A DNA stretch of 15,458 bases from Acidimicrobiaceae bacterium. Lineage in GTDB: Bacteria; Actinomycetota; Acidimicrobiia; Acidimicrobiales; MedAcidi-G1. The position numbers and the translations under genes are program-made. How positions within the stretch are numbered: the stretch's first letter is position 1; every line of letters starts with the position of its first letter. The notes under the pieces are model-generated. The model had not been told where the DNA came from, did not search any database, and saw only the letters and a list, made by a program, of their open reading frames with translations. The stretch is from contig PACE01000033.1 in the NCBI GenBank assembly GCA_002699725.1, forward strand, positions 39,496 through 54,953. Direction: 5' to 3'. Positions 14,830-15,458 of the stretch are shown in pieces.

Positions 14830-15458
14830 CTAGCGGGTCAGGAACAACTGGATCTCGACGACCCCGTGGTCCTCGACCGACACGACGATCGGTGCGGAGG
14901 GCGCCTCGATCCCGTAGTCGGCGAACATGATGTCGAAGGTACCGACGACGGTCACGATCTCGCCGATCAGCGTGGCGGACAGGTTGACCTCGACGTCGTT
15001 GGTGACGCCCTTGAGCGTGAGGGTGCCCGTTGCGTTCACTTCGATCTGGGCTCCCTCGCTGGGCAGGTCTCCGAGGTCGATGGGGCCAGCCAGGGTGAAG
15101 GTCGCCTCGGGGTGGTTTCCGGTGTCGAGGGCCTGCTTGACCTTGCCGTCCCGTCCGGCCCGGTCGGTGCGGATCTTGCCCAGGTCGGCTGTGATCTCGG
15201 CGGCCACCAGCGTGCTGCCGTCGAGTTCGAAGGTGCCGGACACGGTCGGGGTACGACCCACTGCCGTTACGGCGCCGATCCCTCGGGCGAGTTCCTCGTC
15301 GACCCGGAAGCCGACGTAGGTGCTGGTGAAGTCCGAGAACGAGCCGATCGACGCGTCCACCGTCCAGGTGCCAGAGAGGCCAACCTGGGGCGCCTCCGTC
15401 GTCGTGGCGGGCGCCTCCGTCGTCGTGGCGGGCGCCTCCGTCGTCGTGGCGGGCGCCT
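14830..15458 (-). CDS. YceI-domain protein with Thr/Pro-rich linker (5' end beyond the window)
   Basis: A partial gene: 208 complete codons plus stop are in the window and the N-terminus lies off the right edge. A YceI domain begins at GTWTVDASIGSFSDFTSTYVGFRV (codons just upstream of 15360) and runs to the end, with DTGNHPEATFTL and TLTLKGVTNDVEV as typical segments. YceI proteins form a lipocalin-like barrel that binds isoprenoid or other hydrophobic molecules, usually outside the membrane. Ahead of the domain is a repeated APATTTE linker, as seen in exported or lipid-anchored proteins, so an unseen signal peptide or lipobox is expected. An internal GTG at 15360 would truncate the domain and is rejected as the start. 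The MFS gene follows after three bases. Confidence 0.87.
   Translation of the reverse strand, partial: APATTTEAPATTTEAPATTTEAPQVGLSGTWTVDASIGSFSDFTSTYVGFRVDEELARGIGAVTAVGRTPTVSGTFELDGSTLVAAEITADLGKIRTDRAGRDGKVKQALDTGNHPEATFTLAGPIDLGDLPSEGAQIEVNATGTLTLKGVTNDVEVNLSATLIGEIVTVVGTFDIMFADYGIEAPSAPIVVSVEDHGVVEIQLFLTR
15389..15458 (-). repeat. Perfect 21-base tandem repeats encoding APATTTE
   Basis: Three identical 21-base units start at 15389, 15410 and 15431, and seven bases of a fourth run to the edge. On the minus strand each unit encodes the seven-residue APATTTE linker of the YceI protein. The units are identical at every base, including synonymous positions, so they are recent or actively homogenised. 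The total copy number is not visible. Confidence 0.93.

Noticed and set aside
11167..15458. A new defence or secretion system in the leftward block
   Set aside because: YceI, MFS, CBS, PlsC and EamA are common unlinked families. There is no nuclease, ATPase, toxin or mobile-element gene, so the block looks like ordinary co-directional genes.

Overview
This 15.5 kb window is a densely coded, GC-rich bacterial chromosome segment. Gene content (Rv2131c-like CysQ, actinobacterial-type FmdB zinc ribbon, YGSN-type cyclotransferase-like protein), frequent GTG starts, and several genes with a TANNNT -10-like hexamer directly before the start codon suggest a high-GC actinomycetote, possibly Acidimicrobiia-like. 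That placement is inference; there is no rRNA or marker phylogeny here. I see no tRNA, rRNA, CRISPR array, insertion sequence or phage gene, and no gap above 300 bases without a gene.

Left edge (1-202): no coding gene, but the minus strand carries a recognisable cobalamin riboswitch (core 57-160) facing left, so it controls a gene beyond the window. Its probable promoter sits back to back with coaE. Then come coaE (+), convergent with cysQ (-). A divergent 102-base gap leads to a rightward run: fabH (3-oxoacyl-ACP synthase III), an ABC-F ATPase, surE, an FAD-dependent oxidoreductase, and a gamma-glutamylcyclotransferase-like gene overlapping it by four bases.

Middle (7406-11170): a leftward fmdB-like plus short-chain dehydrogenase pair; a divergent flavodoxin-like gene; leftward rarD; and a rightward pair made of a UspA-like protein and a class I glutamine amidotransferase.

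Right part (11167-15458): all genes point left. In transcription order these are a YceI-domain protein (running off the right edge, with a threonine/proline repeat linker), an MFS permease, an 83-residue protein of unknown function, a two-CBS-domain protein, a PlsC-type acyltransferase and an EamA permease. Gaps are 3, 90, -1, 45 and 64 bases, so this could be one to three transcripts.

Most genes are housekeeping or common accessory functions (CoA, fatty acid and phospholipid synthesis, nucleotide clean-up, ribosome-associated ATPase, transport). I did not find a convincing new defence or mobile system. The items most worth following are the compact edge riboswitch with a possible switching helix, the leaderless-promoter pattern, two small translationally coupled gene pairs of unknown role, and the perfect 21-base repeat array in the YceI gene.
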